Shown here piece after piece: positions 63,211-64,000 of a stretch of DNA of 64,000 nt. Source of the stretch: Planctomycetaceae bacterium (GTDB lineage: Bacteria; Planctomycetota; Planctomycetia; Pirellulales; Pirellulaceae). Made by a program: the position numbers and the translations under genes. The notes beneath the pieces are model-generated. The model had not been told where the DNA came from and searched no databases. It saw only the letters and a program-made list of their open reading frames with translations. The stretch's first letter is position 1. Every line of letters starts with the position of its first letter. The stretch lies in NCBI GenBank assembly GCA_002717145.1, contig PBCP01000001.1:79458-143457 (forward strand), read 5' to 3'.

Positions 63211-64000
63211 TTATCGAATTGGTTTGCCAGCAACGCGAGTGGGGATTGCCAGTAACTTCGTTCCGCACGTCACAAACAACGTCTTACGATTCACTCCACC
63301 GAACGTGCAATTGGTAATTGTATCTTCCGGGGTTTCCCGAAAAGCCAGTATTTTCCCTTCGGGCGACACCACATGAATACCGGGCCTGGTATCCAGCGTT
63401 TCACTAGTTTGTCGAGTTGCATGCAGCCCGGCCGCAACATACAGATTGCCCATTTCGTCTATGGCCATGCCATCGCCACTACGCCCGGGATAAAAGTCGA
63501 TGACCACCTTCTCATCCGTCAAACTTCCGTCTCTTTGGATTTCATAACTTCGAATATCCCGATGATGATCTGCATCCGGATGAGCTTCGATGAGATACAA
63601 TTTCCTGCCGTTGGGTGAAGTCACCAAACCATTGGGCATATGGATGTCAGGCCAGGCAAGCACTTGCTCAAGGCTTCCGTCTCGATCCAGTCGATACACC
63701 GCATTTACATTTCCCTGAGATGGATCCGCTGTCCCGGGACGGGATGAAAAATAGAGGCGGCCTTTGTAATCAAAACAGAGGTCGTTCGGTGCCGCTAATG
63801 GGAAGGAGTTGAACTGGTCAGCCATGACCTTAACCGTTCCGGCCTTCCAGTCTGTCCGGGTAACTCGGCCAGCGCCTCCTTCACACGCCCATAAATTGCC
63901 CTTTCCATCGAAGTGAAGGCCATTGGCTTTATTGCTGTTCTCACGGAACACGGATAAATTGCGGCCATCCCATTTCAGAATCTTCTCTGCCGGAACGTTT
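63211..64000 (-). CDS. SMP-30/gluconolactonase-family protein, 3' part (5' end outside window)
   Basis: Open frame running off the right edge; about 262 residues visible. SMP-30 propeller motifs: SNKANGLHFDGKGNLWACEG, LAAPNDLCFDYKGRLYFSS, HMPNGLVTSPNGRKLYLIEA and GDGMAIDEMGNLYVAA. They correspond closely to those at 28070, including the metal-site N and D. The N-terminal signal and the first blade lie outside. The MFS start codon follows the stop within about 17 bases, so it is the first visible gene of the operon ending at 57282. Confidence 0.93.
   Translation of the reverse strand, partial: NVPAEKILKWDGRNLSVFRENSNKANGLHFDGKGNLWACEGGAGRVTRTDWKAGTVKVMADQFNSFPLAAPNDLCFDYKGRLYFSSRPGTADPSQGNVNAVYRLDRDGSLEQVLAWPDIHMPNGLVTSPNGRKLYLIEAHPDADHHRDIRSYEIQRDGSLTDEKVVIDFYPGRSGDGMAIDEMGNLYVAAGLHATRQTSETLDTRPGIHVVSPEGKILAFRETPEDTITNCTFGGVNRKTLFVTCGTKLLAIPTRVAGKPIR

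Noticed and set aside
1-64000. CRISPR array, prophage, transposon, defence island, secondary-metabolite cluster.
   Set aside because: No direct-repeat arrays, integrase, transposase, phage, nuclease-methylase or PKS/NRPS genes were seen on either strand.

Overview
The window looks like a chromosome segment of a Planctomycetota bacterium of moderate GC content. The evidence is the high density of families characteristic of that phylum: DUF1501, PSCyt1/DUF1549/DUF1553, DUF1587/DUF1592/DUF1588, DUF1552, DUF1559, sulfatases, pre-peptidase C-terminal (PPC) proteins, DUF1080, Tat-exported Gfo/Idh/MocA oxidoreductases and SMP-30 lactonases. Genus cannot be fixed from the sequence alone. I saw no rRNA, tRNA, CRISPR array, transposase or phage gene.

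Layout. Bases 1-9930 are mixed housekeeping and transport. They hold the 3' part of metG, an MscS channel, a divergent NMT1/THI5-type ABC importer next to a CbiX-like chelatase, the flotillin-like floA, a formylglycine-generating-enzyme-like protein without the catalytic cysteines, and a DUF1559 protein without a prepilin leader. From 9938 to the right edge all genes but one lie on the minus strand, in short operons of exported proteins. The exception is an orphan membrane protein at 47949-48710.

The exported part is built from cassettes of three kinds. Class A pairs a CXXCH cytochrome/DUF1549/DUF1553 protein with a DUF1501 protein carrying a GRDHN motif (15745-11149, 47776-43726, 61791-57282). 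Class B uses a BIG_2-like/DUF1549/DUF1553 protein with a CX4CH heme-like motif, accompanied by a PPC protein and/or DUF1501 proteins with GRDHW (27776-20220 and 34605-30006; the DUF1501 pair 43587-40879 is of the same DUF1501 subtype). Class C is DUF1587/DUF1592/DUF1588/DUF1585 with DUF1552 (52632-48803). Interspersed are genes that look like periplasmic sugar or polymer metabolism: a double sulfatase, an SGNH hydrolase, a Gfo/Idh/MocA oxidoreductase, two SMP-30 lactonases, a TIM-barrel sugar isomerase, a double alpha/beta-hydrolase, a double DUF1080 protein, an isochorismatase-ThuA fusion and an AmpG-like transporter. A reasonable reading is an exported heme-linked machine for processing sulfated or otherwise modified glycans, but the biochemical role of the DUF1549/1553/1501 proteins is not established.

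The least explained element is an operon of three tandem paralogous secreted proteins (40683-36444) that match no family I recognise. Other points of note are an in-frame TGA in one DUF1501 gene, extra beta-type domains inserted into two cytochrome proteins (one discoidin-like), a second sulfatase domain with a degenerate FGly motif, and the motif co-variation between cassette partners. Two convincing rho-independent terminators were seen, at 15876-15917 and 18792-18840.
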